A DNA stretch of 64,000 nucleotides from Prolixibacteraceae bacterium UBA6029 (GTDB lineage: Bacteria > Bacteroidota > Bacteroidia > Bacteroidales > Prolixibacteraceae). Positions 18,062-27,368 of this stretch are shown in pieces. A model generated the notes under the pieces. It saw only the letters and a program-made list of their open reading frames with translations. It ran no database searches and was not told the DNA's origin. The DNA lies in NCBI GenBank assembly GCA_002429385.1, contig DIZL01000073.1, positions 78,699-142,698 of the forward strand, read 5' to 3'. The translations under genes and the position numbers were made by a program. Each line of letters starts with the position of its first letter. Position 1 is the first letter of the stretch.

Positions 18062-18919
18062 TTATATTAAATAGTAGAATACCAGAACCAGTAATCCTTG
18101 CAAGAGCATTGTCCCATCTAAAATCCCGTAATAGAAATAGGTCAATTTTCTAAATTTATTTTCATTTAAAAACAAAAAAGTAGTTAAAGTAGAAACGCTT
18201 AACGCCCCAATAATAAACCAGCAATTCTGTAATTGGTAATGAAAGAATGAGATTAGAAAGAAGCTAAACAAAGACAAATTGGCAATGGCATTCGATGTGT
18301 TTTCGTTAAATAATATTGGAATAGTTTTTAATCCAGCTTGCTTGTCGGCCTCAATATCTCTTATATCGAAAGGAATTGTAATGGCAAACACGAAAAAGAA
18401 TCGTTCCACTAACATTATTATCATATGAACTCTGTTGAATGTAATATTTGATTGAATAATGGGTAAGAGTATAGTTAAGGACGCCCACACAAAAGCAATC
18501 AAAAATATTTTCAGGTACGGTATTTCTCTTAACCTGAAAATGCTTTTCTTATTTCCAAATACTGGTATCGAATAAAACAATGTAAGTATTGCAATCGGAG
18601 CTAATGTAATCAGAACTTCTTTTTTAGCCAGGAAAGCAACGCAGATAAAACCTACCAGTGAAGTAAATACTAACAAATAGAACCCATTTAGGTTTTCTCT
18701 GACCCATTTGTGTTTGTCTGAATTTAATGCTTCTTTGTTAGTGATAACAGTAATGAACCGATGCAGGTTATATTCAAATAGTGTAGCAAAGAAAATGATA
18801 AACAGGTAGGGGTACCATTGTGGCTTCATTCCCAGTTGTACTTGTGTTTCTATGGTAAGAAAAACTGCCGCAAAAGAAATATAGAGGTTGGAATTTATTA
18901 ATATCTTAATTAGTTTCAA
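18062..18919 (-). CDS. UbiA-superfamily prenyltransferase-like membrane protein
   Basis: 285 residues with about eight hydrophobic segments. The second Asp-rich motif is clear: FDIRDIEADKQAGLKTIP (about residues 198-215). The first is degenerate (FEYNLHRF, about residues 48-55), as in the atypical UbiA-like proteins common in Bacteroidota. UbiA enzymes transfer prenyl groups to aromatic or other acceptors in quinone, haem or pigment pathways. With the first motif altered, the substrate, and even prenyl transfer itself, are uncertain. It lies directly upstream of the CLC gene. Confidence 0.75.
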   Translation of the reverse strand: MKLIKILINSNLYISFAAVFLTIETQVQLGMKPQWYPYLFIIFFATLFEYNLHRFITVITNKEALNSDKHKWVRENLNGFYLLVFTSLVGFICVAFLAKKEVLITLAPIAILTLFYSIPVFGNKKSIFRLREIPYLKIFLIAFVWASLTILLPIIQSNITFNRVHMIIMLVERFFFVFAITIPFDIRDIEADKQAGLKTIPILFNENTSNAIANLSLFSFFLISFFHYQLQNCWFIIGALSVSTLTTFLFLNENKFRKLTYFYYGILDGTMLLQGLLVLVFYYLI

Positions 18920-19074
18920 AATATTTCAATTAGAATTGTCTGTCTGTAAAATTTCATTCTGTTCGTGTGATGTCTGTTGTCTGTTGTCTTATAATATCCG
19001 CTATCATTTCAGGATCAGGCACGAATAAAACAAAGTTAGATGAAAGTAATTCTTTGTAAACGTATGCTTTCAGT

Positions 19075-19827
19075 CTATTTTATTCTTTCCTTCCATAACG
19101 TTTTTCCTGTAGCGCAAGGCCTATTGTTACTTTTAGTTCTTATGGCATGAACAAAAGAATTTTCAAGACTATCCATTTCAGTACAAGACATGATTATATC
19201 GCCAAAATGTGCTTCAGCAATAAAGCGTCCGTCTATACGATGCAAACTATAATTATCAATAATCTCAACCGGAATTGATTCTATCAGCCACTGCAAATAT
19301 CTGATATTGTTTACGTGATGATTTGTATCAACATCAAACCGATTGATCCTAAATTCATTAGAATACTTCCCATAGTCGATTGCTTCAATCTTTTTCTTAA
19401 TATCATGATCAAAGCATTCTTCATGATAACTGGACCATTTCTCTTTTATGTCATCAAAAATCTGAATAGGTCTTCGCCTCATAATATCAAAGAATACCCA
19501 TAGTCCTCTGGCTCTTCCTATAATTTGCCCTTGTTCATTATAGATAATATTTTCTCTAATTCCTTTAATCGAGGAATAGTCTGACAACCAGGTTCTAATG
19601 ATGATTTTTTCTTTATATTTAGGATAGTGATCTATTTCCATCACTCCGGAAAGTAATACCCATCCAATATTTTGTGTTTCCAGATCATACAAACTATGAT
19701 TTATTGAATAACAATGATCCGCAGCTGTTTCTTCAAGTAAAGTTAAGATCGTAGTCGCAGACGCCTCTCCGAATTTATTCATTTCAAAATATCTTAGCTC
19801 AAATTGTTTTTCAAAATAATTTTCCAT
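19075..19827 (-). CDS. Acyl-ACP thioesterase (FatA/FatB type)
   Basis: A 250-residue double hot-dog protein of normal family length. Seen: N-terminal FELRYFEMNKFGEASATTIL (acyl-ACP thioesterase start), WVLLSGVMEIDHYPKY, and the second hot-dog domain with NRFDVDTNHHVNN (D..N.H.NN, the conserved Asn/His catalytic motif). It hydrolyses acyl-ACP to release free fatty acid in the cytosol. The start is the ATG at 19827. A single gene, co-oriented with its neighbours. Confidence 0.9.
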   Translation of the reverse strand: MENYFEKQFELRYFEMNKFGEASATTILTLLEETAADHCYSINHSLYDLETQNIGWVLLSGVMEIDHYPKYKEKIIIRTWLSDYSSIKGIRENIIYNEQGQIIGRARGLWVFFDIMRRRPIQIFDDIKEKWSSYHEECFDHDIKKKIEAIDYGKYSNEFRINRFDVDTNHHVNNIRYLQWLIESIPVEIIDNYSLHRIDGRFIAEAHFGDIIMSCTEMDSLENSFVHAIRTKSNNRPCATGKTLWKERIK

Positions 19828-19894
19828 GTTCGGCCTTTTTAATCTATGCTTATATATTCAATGAAACACAGGTACGAAATCAGATAGCAAGGTA

Positions 19895-22207
19895 TTACAA
19901 CCAAGTACTTTCCCTAATGGTTTTGGCCGCATTTACCATTTTCTTAATTGCTTCTTTTGTTTCTTCCCATTTCCGTGTTTTCAAACCACAATCCGGGTTA
20001 ACCCAAATATTTTCCTTTGGAATAACGTCTGCCGCTTTCTTTAGCAGATCAACCATTTCTGTATCTGAAGGGACACGCGGTGAATGAATATCATATAATC
20101 CGGGTCCAATATCATTGGGATATTTATATTCTGCGAATACATCCAGAAGTTCCATTTGTGACCTCGAGCATTCAATGGTGATTACATCGGCATCCAGGGC
20201 TGTAATGCTGTCAATGATGTCATTAAACTCGGAATAACACATGTGTGTATGGATTTGAGTTTCGTCTTTAACTCCGGCATAAGAAAGTCGAAAGGCATTA
20301 ACAGCCCAGTCGAGATAGGTTTTCCAATCGTTTTTCCGAAGTGGTAACCCTTCTCTGAGCGCCGGTTCGTCAATCTGAATAATGCTGATATTTGCTTTTT
20401 CCAAATCAAGTACCTCGTCCCTGATTGCTAAAGCAATTTGATTGCATGTTACGGAAAGTGGTTGGTCGTCTCTTACAAACGACCATTTCAAAATAGTGAC
20501 CGGCCCTGTTAACATTCCTTTTACCGGCTTTAAAGTGAGCGACTGCGCAAATTTGGCCCAATCAACGGTCATCGGTTTTTGTCGCTGAACATCACCAAAA
20601 ATAATAGGAGGTTTCACGCATCGAGAACCATAACTTTGAACCCAGCCATTTTTGCTGAATACAAAACCATCCAGCATTTCGCCAAAATATTCAACCATAT
20701 CGTTGCGCTCAAATTCTCCGTGAACCAGAACGTCTAACCCAACATCTTCCTGCCAGCGAATCGCTCTTTCAATTTCCTGCTGGATGAGGAAATTGTATTC
20801 ATTTAAGGTGAGTTCTTTCTTTTTCAGCTTTGCCCTCCAACTCCTCACATCGGCCGTTTGTGGAAATGAGCCAATCGTAGTTGTTGGAAACGGCGGAAGC
20901 AGAAGGCGCTTTTGCTGTTCCTTTTTCCGCAGCAGGAATGGCGACCTTTTCATTTCTTCAAATTGTTCGATAAAATCGATGCGCTCTTTAACTAAATCGT
21001 TATGAATAAGACCGGATATTCTTCTGCTTTGAATAGCTGTCTGGTTATCTGTAAAAAATAGTTTTGTTGAATTATTGCTATTCTGTACCGATAATTGTTT
21101 AAGAACCACGACCTCTTCCACTTTTTGCTTCGCAAAAGCAAGCCATAGTTTGATTCCGGGAGACAGAACGTCCTCGTTGGTTTCTAAATCCAAATCACAG
21201 GGTACATGGAGTAAGGAACAGGATGGGGCTAACATCACCCTATCTTCTCCAATTTTTCCAACGGCTTTATTGATCAGCCTTAAAGAATTCGCTAAATTAT
21301 TTTTCCAGATGTTTCGGCCATCCACTATGCCAAGTGATAATTTTTTATCTTCAGTAATTAAATTTAGCATCGGCTCCAGTTGTTCGGGAGTTCTTACCAG
21401 GTCAATATGTATTGCATCAACTGGCAAGCTTGCCACTAATTCAGAATTGTCGAGCAAGCCGTCAAAGTAAGTGACCACCAAAACATTGACAGCAGGAAAA
21501 TTTTTCTTAATCCGTGAATAAGCAATCATGAAGGCTTCTTTTTGCTTTGATGTTAAATCCAGAGCCAAAAAAGGTTCATCAAATTGAATCCATTTAACGC
21601 CATTATCCAACAATAGTGAAAGCATTTCGAAATAGGATGCGAGAAGGCTCTCCAACAAATCAATCCGGTCGAAACCCGGCTCCTTTTCTTTTCCAAGCAG
21701 CAGAAAAGATACAGGCCCCACCAGAACTGGTTTTGTGATAATTCCAAGTTGTTTTGCTTCCAGAAACTCATCAATCAACTTCAGATTAGACAACCAGAAC
21801 TTTTGATTTTTATAAAATTCAGGAACAATATAATGGTAGTTGGTATCGAACCATTTGGTCATTTCCATGGCCGTAATATCTGTTCCACCTTCCTGACAGC
21901 CTCTTGCCATTGCAAAGTAAAGATCGAGTTTTGATTTGTCGGAATTACGTGGAAGATGTGCGTAACGTGTTGGAATTGCATTGATAGCAAACGCTAAATC
22001 CAATACATGATCGTAAAGGGAAAAATCGTTGGAAGGGATTAAATCAATTCCCAAATCTTTTTGGGTTAACCAGTTTTTCTGTTTTATTGTTGCACTGATC
22101 TGTATTAACTGACTATAAGTGATTTTTCCTGACCAATATCCTTCAACCGCTTTTTTGAGTTCCCTGTTGTTTCCAATACGCGGATACCCTAAATTATGTG
22201 TTATCAT
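19895..22207 (-). CDS. metE: Cobalamin-independent methionine synthase
   Basis: 770 residues from the ATG at 22207, which gives the family start MITHNLGYPRIGNNRELKKA; an upstream in-frame ATG at 22384 would add 59 unlikely residues running through the divergent promoter. The second half begins FPTTTIGSFPQTADVR. The zinc-site segments IHTHMCYSEF and NPDCGLKTRKW are present. It transfers a methyl group from methyl-tetrahydrofolate to homocysteine without B12. The divergent ric promoter region carries a perfect 28-bp palindrome 52 bp upstream of this start, so metE is probably co-regulated with ric. NO inactivates cobalamin, which would make a B12-free enzyme useful (inference). Confidence 0.95.
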   Translation of the reverse strand: MITHNLGYPRIGNNRELKKAVEGYWSGKITYSQLIQISATIKQKNWLTQKDLGIDLIPSNDFSLYDHVLDLAFAINAIPTRYAHLPRNSDKSKLDLYFAMARGCQEGGTDITAMEMTKWFDTNYHYIVPEFYKNQKFWLSNLKLIDEFLEAKQLGIITKPVLVGPVSFLLLGKEKEPGFDRIDLLESLLASYFEMLSLLLDNGVKWIQFDEPFLALDLTSKQKEAFMIAYSRIKKNFPAVNVLVVTYFDGLLDNSELVASLPVDAIHIDLVRTPEQLEPMLNLITEDKKLSLGIVDGRNIWKNNLANSLRLINKAVGKIGEDRVMLAPSCSLLHVPCDLDLETNEDVLSPGIKLWLAFAKQKVEEVVVLKQLSVQNSNNSTKLFFTDNQTAIQSRRISGLIHNDLVKERIDFIEQFEEMKRSPFLLRKKEQQKRLLLPPFPTTTIGSFPQTADVRSWRAKLKKKELTLNEYNFLIQQEIERAIRWQEDVGLDVLVHGEFERNDMVEYFGEMLDGFVFSKNGWVQSYGSRCVKPPIIFGDVQRQKPMTVDWAKFAQSLTLKPVKGMLTGPVTILKWSFVRDDQPLSVTCNQIALAIRDEVLDLEKANISIIQIDEPALREGLPLRKNDWKTYLDWAVNAFRLSYAGVKDETQIHTHMCYSEFNDIIDSITALDADVITIECSRSQMELLDVFAEYKYPNDIGPGLYDIHSPRVPSDTEMVDLLKKAADVIPKENIWVNPDCGLKTRKWEETKEAIKKMVNAAKTIRESTWL

Positions 22208-22258
22208 CTTTAATATACTTTTATACTGTTTGACTTTGTAAAAGTAATAAAAATAAAA

Positions 22259-22286
22259 TATAAAAAGACCTACATGTCTTTTTATA
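22259..22286. promoter_or_regulatory. Palindromic operator, site 1 (metE/ric divergent promoter)
   Basis: Arms TATAAAAAGAC (22259-22269) and GTCTTTTTATA (22276-22286) are perfect inverted copies around a 6-bp spacer. The same 11-6-11 architecture occurs at 40058-40085 (one mismatch) and 46660-46687 (perfect). It overlaps the expected -33 region of the ric promoter, consistent with a repressor. The nearby Rrf2 protein is the leading candidate regulator (inference). Confidence 0.85.
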
Positions 22287-22297
22287 AAATTATTTAA

Positions 22298-22305
22298 TAT
22301 CTTTA
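22298..22305 (+). promoter_or_regulatory. Probable -7 box of the ric promoter
   Basis: TATCTTTA fits the Bacteroidota TAnnTTTG element at seven of eight bases, 26 bp before the ric ATG and 11 bp after the operator. Confidence 0.45.
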
Positions 22306-22331
22306 CAGGTGAATTCTTAAAAACAAAAGCT

Positions 22332-23057
22332 ATGAAGATTTTGCCAAATTCATTAGTTGGAGAAGTGGTAAAGCTAAATTTCAAGACTGCTTCCCTGTTT
22401 CAGAAAAATAGTATCGATTATTGTTGTGGTGGAAATAAGCTTATCTCGGAAGCCTGTAAAGAAGCTGGCGTTGATACCGGGCAACTCATCAAGCAACTGG
22501 AAACAGTTGTTGCACAAAAAGATCCGGATTCTGAGTATTTCAATAATCTTAGTCTGACCGAACTTTCTGACTACGTCGTTAACCGACATCACAAATATGT
22601 TCACGAAAGTATTCCGCCATTAAAAAAGAACCTTGAGAAAATCTGTCAGGTACACGGTGAACATCATCCCGAACTTTTCGCGATAAAAGAGTTGTTTTTC
22701 GATTCGGCAGGAGATCTGACCATGCACATGCAAAAGGAGGAACTGATGCTTTTTCCTTTTATTAAAAGATTGGAATTGGCCCGGAAGAACAATACCCCGC
22801 TTACAGGGAGTCCGTTTGGTTCAGTTTCCAATCCAATTGCGACAATGCTTGCTGATCATCAGAATGAAGGTGACCGTTTTGATCAGATCTCAAAACTCTC
22901 TGATAATTACCGGATTCCTGAAGATGCTTGTACTACTTATGAGGTAACTCTTAAACAACTCATGGATTTTGAAAATGATTTGCATCGCCATATCCATCTG
23001 GAAAACAATATTTTATTTCCAAAAGCCATTGAACTCGAAAAACAAATTACCATATGA
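22332..23057 (+). CDS. ric: Iron-sulfur cluster repair di-iron protein (YtfE/ScdA family)
   Basis: A 241-residue protein of normal length. Residues 1-55 form the ScdA-type N-terminal domain with IDYCCGGNK (paired Cys). The rest is a haemerythrin-like four-helix bundle with His/Glu ligands in RHHKYVHE, VHGEHHPE, HMQKEE, DHQNEGDRF and HRHIHLENN. It stores and donates iron to rebuild Fe-S clusters damaged by NO or oxidants, in the cytosol. It is first in a + strand run with a cupin gene (4-bp overlap) and the Rrf2 regulator. The operator at 22259 lies 45 bp upstream. Confidence 0.95.
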   Translation: MKILPNSLVGEVVKLNFKTASLFQKNSIDYCCGGNKLISEACKEAGVDTGQLIKQLETVVAQKDPDSEYFNNLSLTELSDYVVNRHHKYVHESIPPLKKNLEKICQVHGEHHPELFAIKELFFDSAGDLTMHMQKEELMLFPFIKRLELARKNNTPLTGSPFGSVSNPIATMLADHQNEGDRFDQISKLSDNYRIPEDACTTYEVTLKQLMDFENDLHRHIHLENNILFPKAIELEKQITI

Positions 23058-23350
23058 ATACACAAAATATACCCAAATTAATTACGCTGAAAACCGGAGA
23101 ATCATTCAAAGTTTATCAGGTAACCGGCCATGCGGGCATGAAAATGCCATTGCATTACAGCACCAAAGAAGCGGTGGTTATCGTTCAGGAAGGCTTTGCA
23201 CAACTTAAAATCGACGAAATAAAACATATGCTTCAGGAAGGAAGTACGTTTATCATTCCAGCTCATCAAAACCATACTCTTTCTGTAAAAGCAAAATTCA
23301 AAGCGTTGGTAATAATGTCAAAGGATTCGGATATCGAATTTGTACAATAA
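23054..23350 (+). CDS. Small cupin-domain protein
   Basis: 98 residues, a single cupin barrel: GHAGMKMPLHYSTKEAVVIV, then GSTFIIPAHQNHTLSV (second motif with two His). Its start overlaps the ric stop by 4 bp (ATGA), so the two are coupled. Such small cupins bind a metal and are often accessory stress proteins; no reaction is assigned. A second small cupin lies at 28789-29115. Confidence 0.8.
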   Translation: MNTQNIPKLITLKTGESFKVYQVTGHAGMKMPLHYSTKEAVVIVQEGFAQLKIDEIKHMLQEGSTFIIPAHQNHTLSVKAKFKALVIMSKDSDIEFVQ

Positions 23351-23381
23351 ACTTCGGTTAAAAATCTAAAATGTAGCTACT

Positions 23382-23816
23382 ATGCTCGGAAAAACTACTG
23401 AATATGCCCTCAGGGCCTTGGTTTATGTCTATATGCAAAATATTAAAGGCAAAAGACCTGGTTATAAAGAAATTTCAAAAGAGATTGATTCTCCGGAACA
23501 ATTTACAGCAAAAGTTCTGCAGAACTTAGCTCGCGCCGAATTAGTGTCTTCAGTGAAAGGCAGAGGCGGAGGTTTTTTCTTTGATGAACCAACAAACCCG
23601 ATAACTTTATTTAAAGTAATCGAAGCAGTAGAAGGCAAAGAGTACTTTTCAAAATGCGGGTTCGGCTTAAAACGCTGTGATGCCAATAATCCGTGCCCTT
23701 TACACGATAATTATGCTCCGGTAAGAGAAGCCTTTTATGAGATGGTCAATAAAATGACAATACAATCGCTTGCCAATAAAATTAACAAGCACGAGGCTAC
23801 ATTAAGCAGAATATAA
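23382..23816 (+). CDS. Rrf2-family transcriptional regulator, Fe-S type (NsrR/IscR-like)
   Basis: 144 residues. The N-terminal winged helix (LGKTTEYALRALVYVYMQ, then LQNLARAELVSSVKGRGGG) is typical of Rrf2. Three cysteines at 92, 99 and 105 (C-x6-C-x5-C, from KCGFGLKRCDANNPCPLH) match the spacing used to bind a [2Fe-2S] or [4Fe-4S] cluster in IscR and NsrR. The protein would lose DNA binding when NO attacks its cluster (family knowledge). It is encoded with ric and is the best candidate for the shared 28-bp palindrome (inference). Direct binding is not shown by the sequence. Confidence 0.9.
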   Translation: MLGKTTEYALRALVYVYMQNIKGKRPGYKEISKEIDSPEQFTAKVLQNLARAELVSSVKGRGGGFFFDEPTNPITLFKVIEAVEGKEYFSKCGFGLKRCDANNPCPLHDNYAPVREAFYEMVNKMTIQSLANKINKHEATLSRI

Positions 23817-23829
23817 ATAAGATTGACAG

Positions 23830-24531
23830 ATGAAAAAAATCGGAATAATTGGAGGATTAGGACCCGAGGCAACAGTTGATTATTACCAGAGAATAATCAA
23901 CGCGTTTAAAAATGAAAGTGGCGATTTAAATTATCCTGAAATCATATTGTACAGTGTGAACATGTCAGAATTTATAGGATTAATGAGGGCAAAAAAATAT
24001 GAATTGGCCACGATGTATTTGTTGGATAGAATTGAAAGCTTAAAACGGGCCGGAGCCGATTTTGCAGTTCTGAGTGCCAATACGCCACATCAGTTGTTCG
24101 ATCAATTGAGAGAAAAATCAACCATTCCGCTGATTAGTATAGTTGAAGCTACTTGTAACGAAGCTAAAACAAGAGGGCTAAAGCGTGCCGGATTGTTTGG
24201 GACGGAATTTACCATGGAAGCATCTTTTTTTCCTGATGTATTTAAAAATCAAGGTATAGATGTGATCATGCCTGACAATCACGACAAAGAGGTAATCAAT
24301 TACAAACTGTTCAGTGAAATCGAGTTGGGCATTTTTAAAGACGAAACACGCGAAATCCTGATCGGGATCATAGAAAAGATGGTCAGGGAACAACATATCG
24401 ACTCTCTGATTCTTGGATGCACCGAGTTCCCGTTAATTCTGGACAAAGAGACTTATGCAGGAATACCTGTATTGAACACAACCAAGATTCATGTAGAATC
24501 AATTGTAAAGTATTGTCGCGAAAATTTATAA
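23830..24531 (+). CDS. Aspartate/glutamate racemase family protein (single catalytic Cys)
   Basis: 233 residues with the family start KKIGIIGGLGPEATVDYY and the second catalytic cysteine in LILGCTEFPL (C197). The position of the first catalytic cysteine, before the NTxH motif, is Ala83 (LSANTPHQLF). Loss of this Cys also occurs in the atypical YgeA-like branch of the family, which racemises some L-amino acids. So racemase or related activity is plausible but altered. It is followed 4 bp later by a PLP-enzyme gene, suggesting a joint amino-acid role. Confidence 0.85.
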   Translation: MKKIGIIGGLGPEATVDYYQRIINAFKNESGDLNYPEIILYSVNMSEFIGLMRAKKYELATMYLLDRIESLKRAGADFAVLSANTPHQLFDQLREKSTIPLISIVEATCNEAKTRGLKRAGLFGTEFTMEASFFPDVFKNQGIDVIMPDNHDKEVINYKLFSEIELGIFKDETREILIGIIEKMVREQHIDSLILGCTEFPLILDKETYAGIPVLNTTKIHVESIVKYCRENL

Positions 24532-24535
24532 CACC

Positions 24536-25954
24536 ATGGATAACAAAGAAATTTACAAAGCGGAGATGGTCGGTGGAACACATGGGCTGACCTGCATTTT
24601 CCCATGTCTGCGTGACATTATCGATTACGAGGAGCAAAGGCGGATTCCTGAACAGGGCTATCCACGGTTTATCCCCCACCCTTTCGTCGTTTCAATACAG
24701 GAAAAACATCGAAAGGATGGTTATGAAGTTATTGCAATTCAAACGCCGGAGGCAGCCAGCTTTGTTCATTCGAACTATTTCGATGCCCAAACCCGGGAAC
24801 ATTCTGAAATAAAAGTAGGTAATAACGGGAAAGAAAGATATGGGCTGATTTATGTAAGTAAAGAATACGCTAAATCAGCACGCGATAGTGTAACGAATGC
24901 AGGAGTTATTCTTAATTCCAGAAAAGCTCAACGAATACTCGAAAATAGTACTCAGGGTAAAAAAAGTGATGATCTTACGTATTTGCTAAGTAAATTAGAA
25001 GCAGGTTCCAGCCAGGAACTGACCTTTCTTTTCACCAGTGGCATGGCTGCAATTTTCAGCGCTGTAAGTGGTTTCCTAAAAAAAGAAACTGGTGCTGTTG
25101 TAATTGGGAACGCCTATGTTGATACCTTGAAATTATTTAAAAATCTACCAATAAGGTTTCCTTACAACCCGACTATCTTCATTGAAAGTGGAAGTCAGAT
25201 CCACATTCCGGATTCGGCAAGTATCGTATTTCTTGAAATCCCGACGAATCCTTTACTTAAGATAGAAAATTTGGCAAGTATTGTACAACAAGCTCATGCA
25301 AAAGGAGCGGTTGTTATTGTTGACAGCACAATTGCATCACCATTTCATTTTTCGCCCTTTGATTTTGATGTTGATATAATTATTCACAGCACTTCAAAGT
25401 CATTAAGTGGTAAAAACAACCATATAGGCGGAGTTTTATTTGTTAATCCCCAAAATGCTGAACTTGCAAAAAAGATTCTGCACCTGCCATTCGAAATGGA
25501 TGATGATGAAGGAATTGTTCTTTCAGAAAATCTTCGAAGTTTTCCTGAAAGAATAAAGAAGATGTCCGAAAATACTGAAAAAATTGTAGAATATCTATTG
25601 CATAATTCCAGTGTCGCAAAGGTGTATTACCCAACCGGATTAGAACATGGGAATGGGCATGTAGTTAGTTTCGAGCTTTTAAACGACAGCTATGAGACCG
25701 CTGAAGCATTCTATGATAATTGTACCATACCAATTAAGGGACCCAGCATGGGATTCAAAAAAACAATGTTGATGCCTTACTCTTTGATTACGCACTACCA
25801 TGACAATAACGTAACTCTGGCTGAAATGGGGCTGAAAAGATACCTCATGAGGTTATCTACCGGTACAGAAAATCCAGATGTCATCATTCAAGGTTTGGCA
25901 TCTGGATTTAGTGCCGTTATAGCGCTTAATTACAATAATTTATGCTCACATTAA
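24536..25954 (+). CDS. PLP-dependent enzyme of the Cys/Met metabolism (trans-sulfuration) family
   Basis: 472 residues, longer than the usual ~390 because of an N-terminal extension of about 80 residues. Seen: TSGMAAIFSAVSGFL (phosphate-binding region), IVFLEIPTNPLL, VVIVDSTIASPF and the Schiff-base lysine in IIHSTSKSLSG, and the C-terminal RLSTGTENPDVIIQG. Members form or cleave C-S bonds (cystathionine gamma-synthase/lyase, methionine gamma-lyase) or act on related substrates. Which reaction is carried out here is unknown. It is directly downstream of the racemase and near metE on the other strand, so a role in sulfur amino-acid supply is possible. Confidence 0.82.
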   Translation: MDNKEIYKAEMVGGTHGLTCIFPCLRDIIDYEEQRRIPEQGYPRFIPHPFVVSIQEKHRKDGYEVIAIQTPEAASFVHSNYFDAQTREHSEIKVGNNGKERYGLIYVSKEYAKSARDSVTNAGVILNSRKAQRILENSTQGKKSDDLTYLLSKLEAGSSQELTFLFTSGMAAIFSAVSGFLKKETGAVVIGNAYVDTLKLFKNLPIRFPYNPTIFIESGSQIHIPDSASIVFLEIPTNPLLKIENLASIVQQAHAKGAVVIVDSTIASPFHFSPFDFDVDIIIHSTSKSLSGKNNHIGGVLFVNPQNAELAKKILHLPFEMDDDEGIVLSENLRSFPERIKKMSENTEKIVEYLLHNSSVAKVYYPTGLEHGNGHVVSFELLNDSYETAEAFYDNCTIPIKGPSMGFKKTMLMPYSLITHYHDNNVTLAEMGLKRYLMRLSTGTENPDVIIQGLASGFSAVIALNYNNLCSH

Positions 25955-25964
25955 CAATAACATT

Positions 25965-26261
25965 ATGAAAACAGAATTTAGTCCTGTCTATCCTGTTTAT
26001 TACGAAGTGTTTTCAGAAGAACAGGAAAAGGAATTTAGCAAAGTTTTCTATTTTGGAAACGGAACCGAAGTGGAAGAAGCAAAGGGCAAAATCACCAGTT
26101 TAGTTAAGAAAGGAAGCATTGAGGAATATTTGGTCTTCGATTCGGGGGATGAAGCCCGCATCGATCGTATTATCACAATAAATGGGAAACCTGGACCGGC
26201 GTATGATGAATATGACGCGTTCGCTCTTGCCTGCCTCAATTGCAATGTGGGAGCGGATTAA
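25965..26261 (+). CDS. Conserved small protein, possibly Rho-binding antiterminator-like
   Basis: 98 residues, no membrane segment. ARIDRIITINGKPGPAYDEY, followed by FALACLNCNV, recalls the beta-strand edge and acidic turn of Rof-type Rho-inhibitor folds, but the match is weak. It lies 10 bp after the PLP enzyme in the same direction, so it is probably in that operon. I would treat it as hypothetical. Confidence 0.5.
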   Translation: MKTEFSPVYPVYYEVFSEEQEKEFSKVFYFGNGTEVEEAKGKITSLVKKGSIEEYLVFDSGDEARIDRIITINGKPGPAYDEYDAFALACLNCNVGAD

Positions 26262-26334
26262 AAACGAGATGAATAATCTGTTTATTCTATATTAAGTTGC
26301 ATCGCGAATACAAAGTGATAAAAATAAAACAGTT

Positions 26335-27267
26335 ATGGGAAATGATGACATACTGATAAAGAAGATTGGGAAGCTAAGGAAAGAGAAAAACGCAGTTATC
26401 CTGGCACATTATTACCAGGTTCCGGAGATACAGGAGATTGCTGATTTTGTTGGAGATAGCCTTGATCTGTCAAGAAAATCGGCTGAAACAAAGGCTGATA
26501 TTATCGTATTTGCCGGGGTTAACTTTATGGCCGAAACGGCCAAAATATTGTCGCCCGAGAAGAGGGTGTTTATTCCGGATGTGAATGCCGGATGTTCACT
26601 GGCAGAATCGTGCCCAGCGGACGAATTTAAGGAATTCAGGGAAAGATACCCCGATCATATCGTTGTTTCTTATGTGAATACGACGGCGGAAATTAAGGCA
26701 ATGACGGACATTACCTGCACCTCCACGAACGCTGTTCGGATAATCGAAAGTATTCCAAAAGATCAAAAAATAATTTTCGCGCCCGATAGGAATTTAGGAA
26801 ATTACCTGAACAGTATTACGGGGAGAGAAATGGTTCTCTGGAACGGAGCTTGTCATGTACACGAGGAATTTTCATTGGAGAAGATGTTGGCAATACTTAG
26901 AATGCATCCAAAAGCCAAATTAATTGCTCATCCCGAATGTCAAAGACAGGTTCTGATAGCCGCCGATTTCGTTGGCTCAACATCGGCCCTACTAAAGTTT
27001 ACCGAAACAGACCCTGGAAGCGAATACATTGTAGCCACCGAATCGGGCATACTCCATCAAATGAAGAAACAGAGTCCGCATAAAACATTTATTCCGGCGC
27101 CACCCATTGATTCAACATGTGGATGCAACGATTGTCGGTTTATGAAACTCCATGATTTACAAAAAATATACGACAGCCTAAATGAGGAGAAATTTGAGAT
27201 AAACATAAACCCATCGATCATGGAAAAAGCAAGAATACCTATTCAACGAATGTTTGAATTAATTTGA
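26335..27267 (+). CDS. nadA: Quinolinate synthase A
   Basis: 310 residues of the expected length. Seen: LAHYYQVPEIQEIADFVGDS at the start and three internal pseudo-repeats. Conserved [4Fe-4S] cysteines appear in DVNAGCSLAESCP, in NGACHVHEEFS and in DSTCGCNDCRFMKL. It condenses iminoaspartate and dihydroxyacetone phosphate to quinolinate, the first committed step of NAD synthesis with NadB. No nadB or nadC is nearby. Its Fe-S cluster is a typical NO target, which fits the placement near ric. Confidence 0.95.
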   Translation: MGNDDILIKKIGKLRKEKNAVILAHYYQVPEIQEIADFVGDSLDLSRKSAETKADIIVFAGVNFMAETAKILSPEKRVFIPDVNAGCSLAESCPADEFKEFRERYPDHIVVSYVNTTAEIKAMTDITCTSTNAVRIIESIPKDQKIIFAPDRNLGNYLNSITGREMVLWNGACHVHEEFSLEKMLAILRMHPKAKLIAHPECQRQVLIAADFVGSTSALLKFTETDPGSEYIVATESGILHQMKKQSPHKTFIPAPPIDSTCGCNDCRFMKLHDLQKIYDSLNEEKFEININPSIMEKARIPIQRMFELI

Positions 27268-27368
27268 AACGAATAAGTTATGAAAAGAGCATATTCGTTG
27301 CAAACTTTAACACAGATGAATATTCAGGTACGATTTCTATTTAGCCTTAAAAAACAAATTATATACGG

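Noticed and set aside
19895..22384. metE start at the earlier ATG (22384)
   Set aside because: It would add 59 residues unlike the family and run across the operator and into the ric gene on the other strand. The ATG at 22207 fits the family start.
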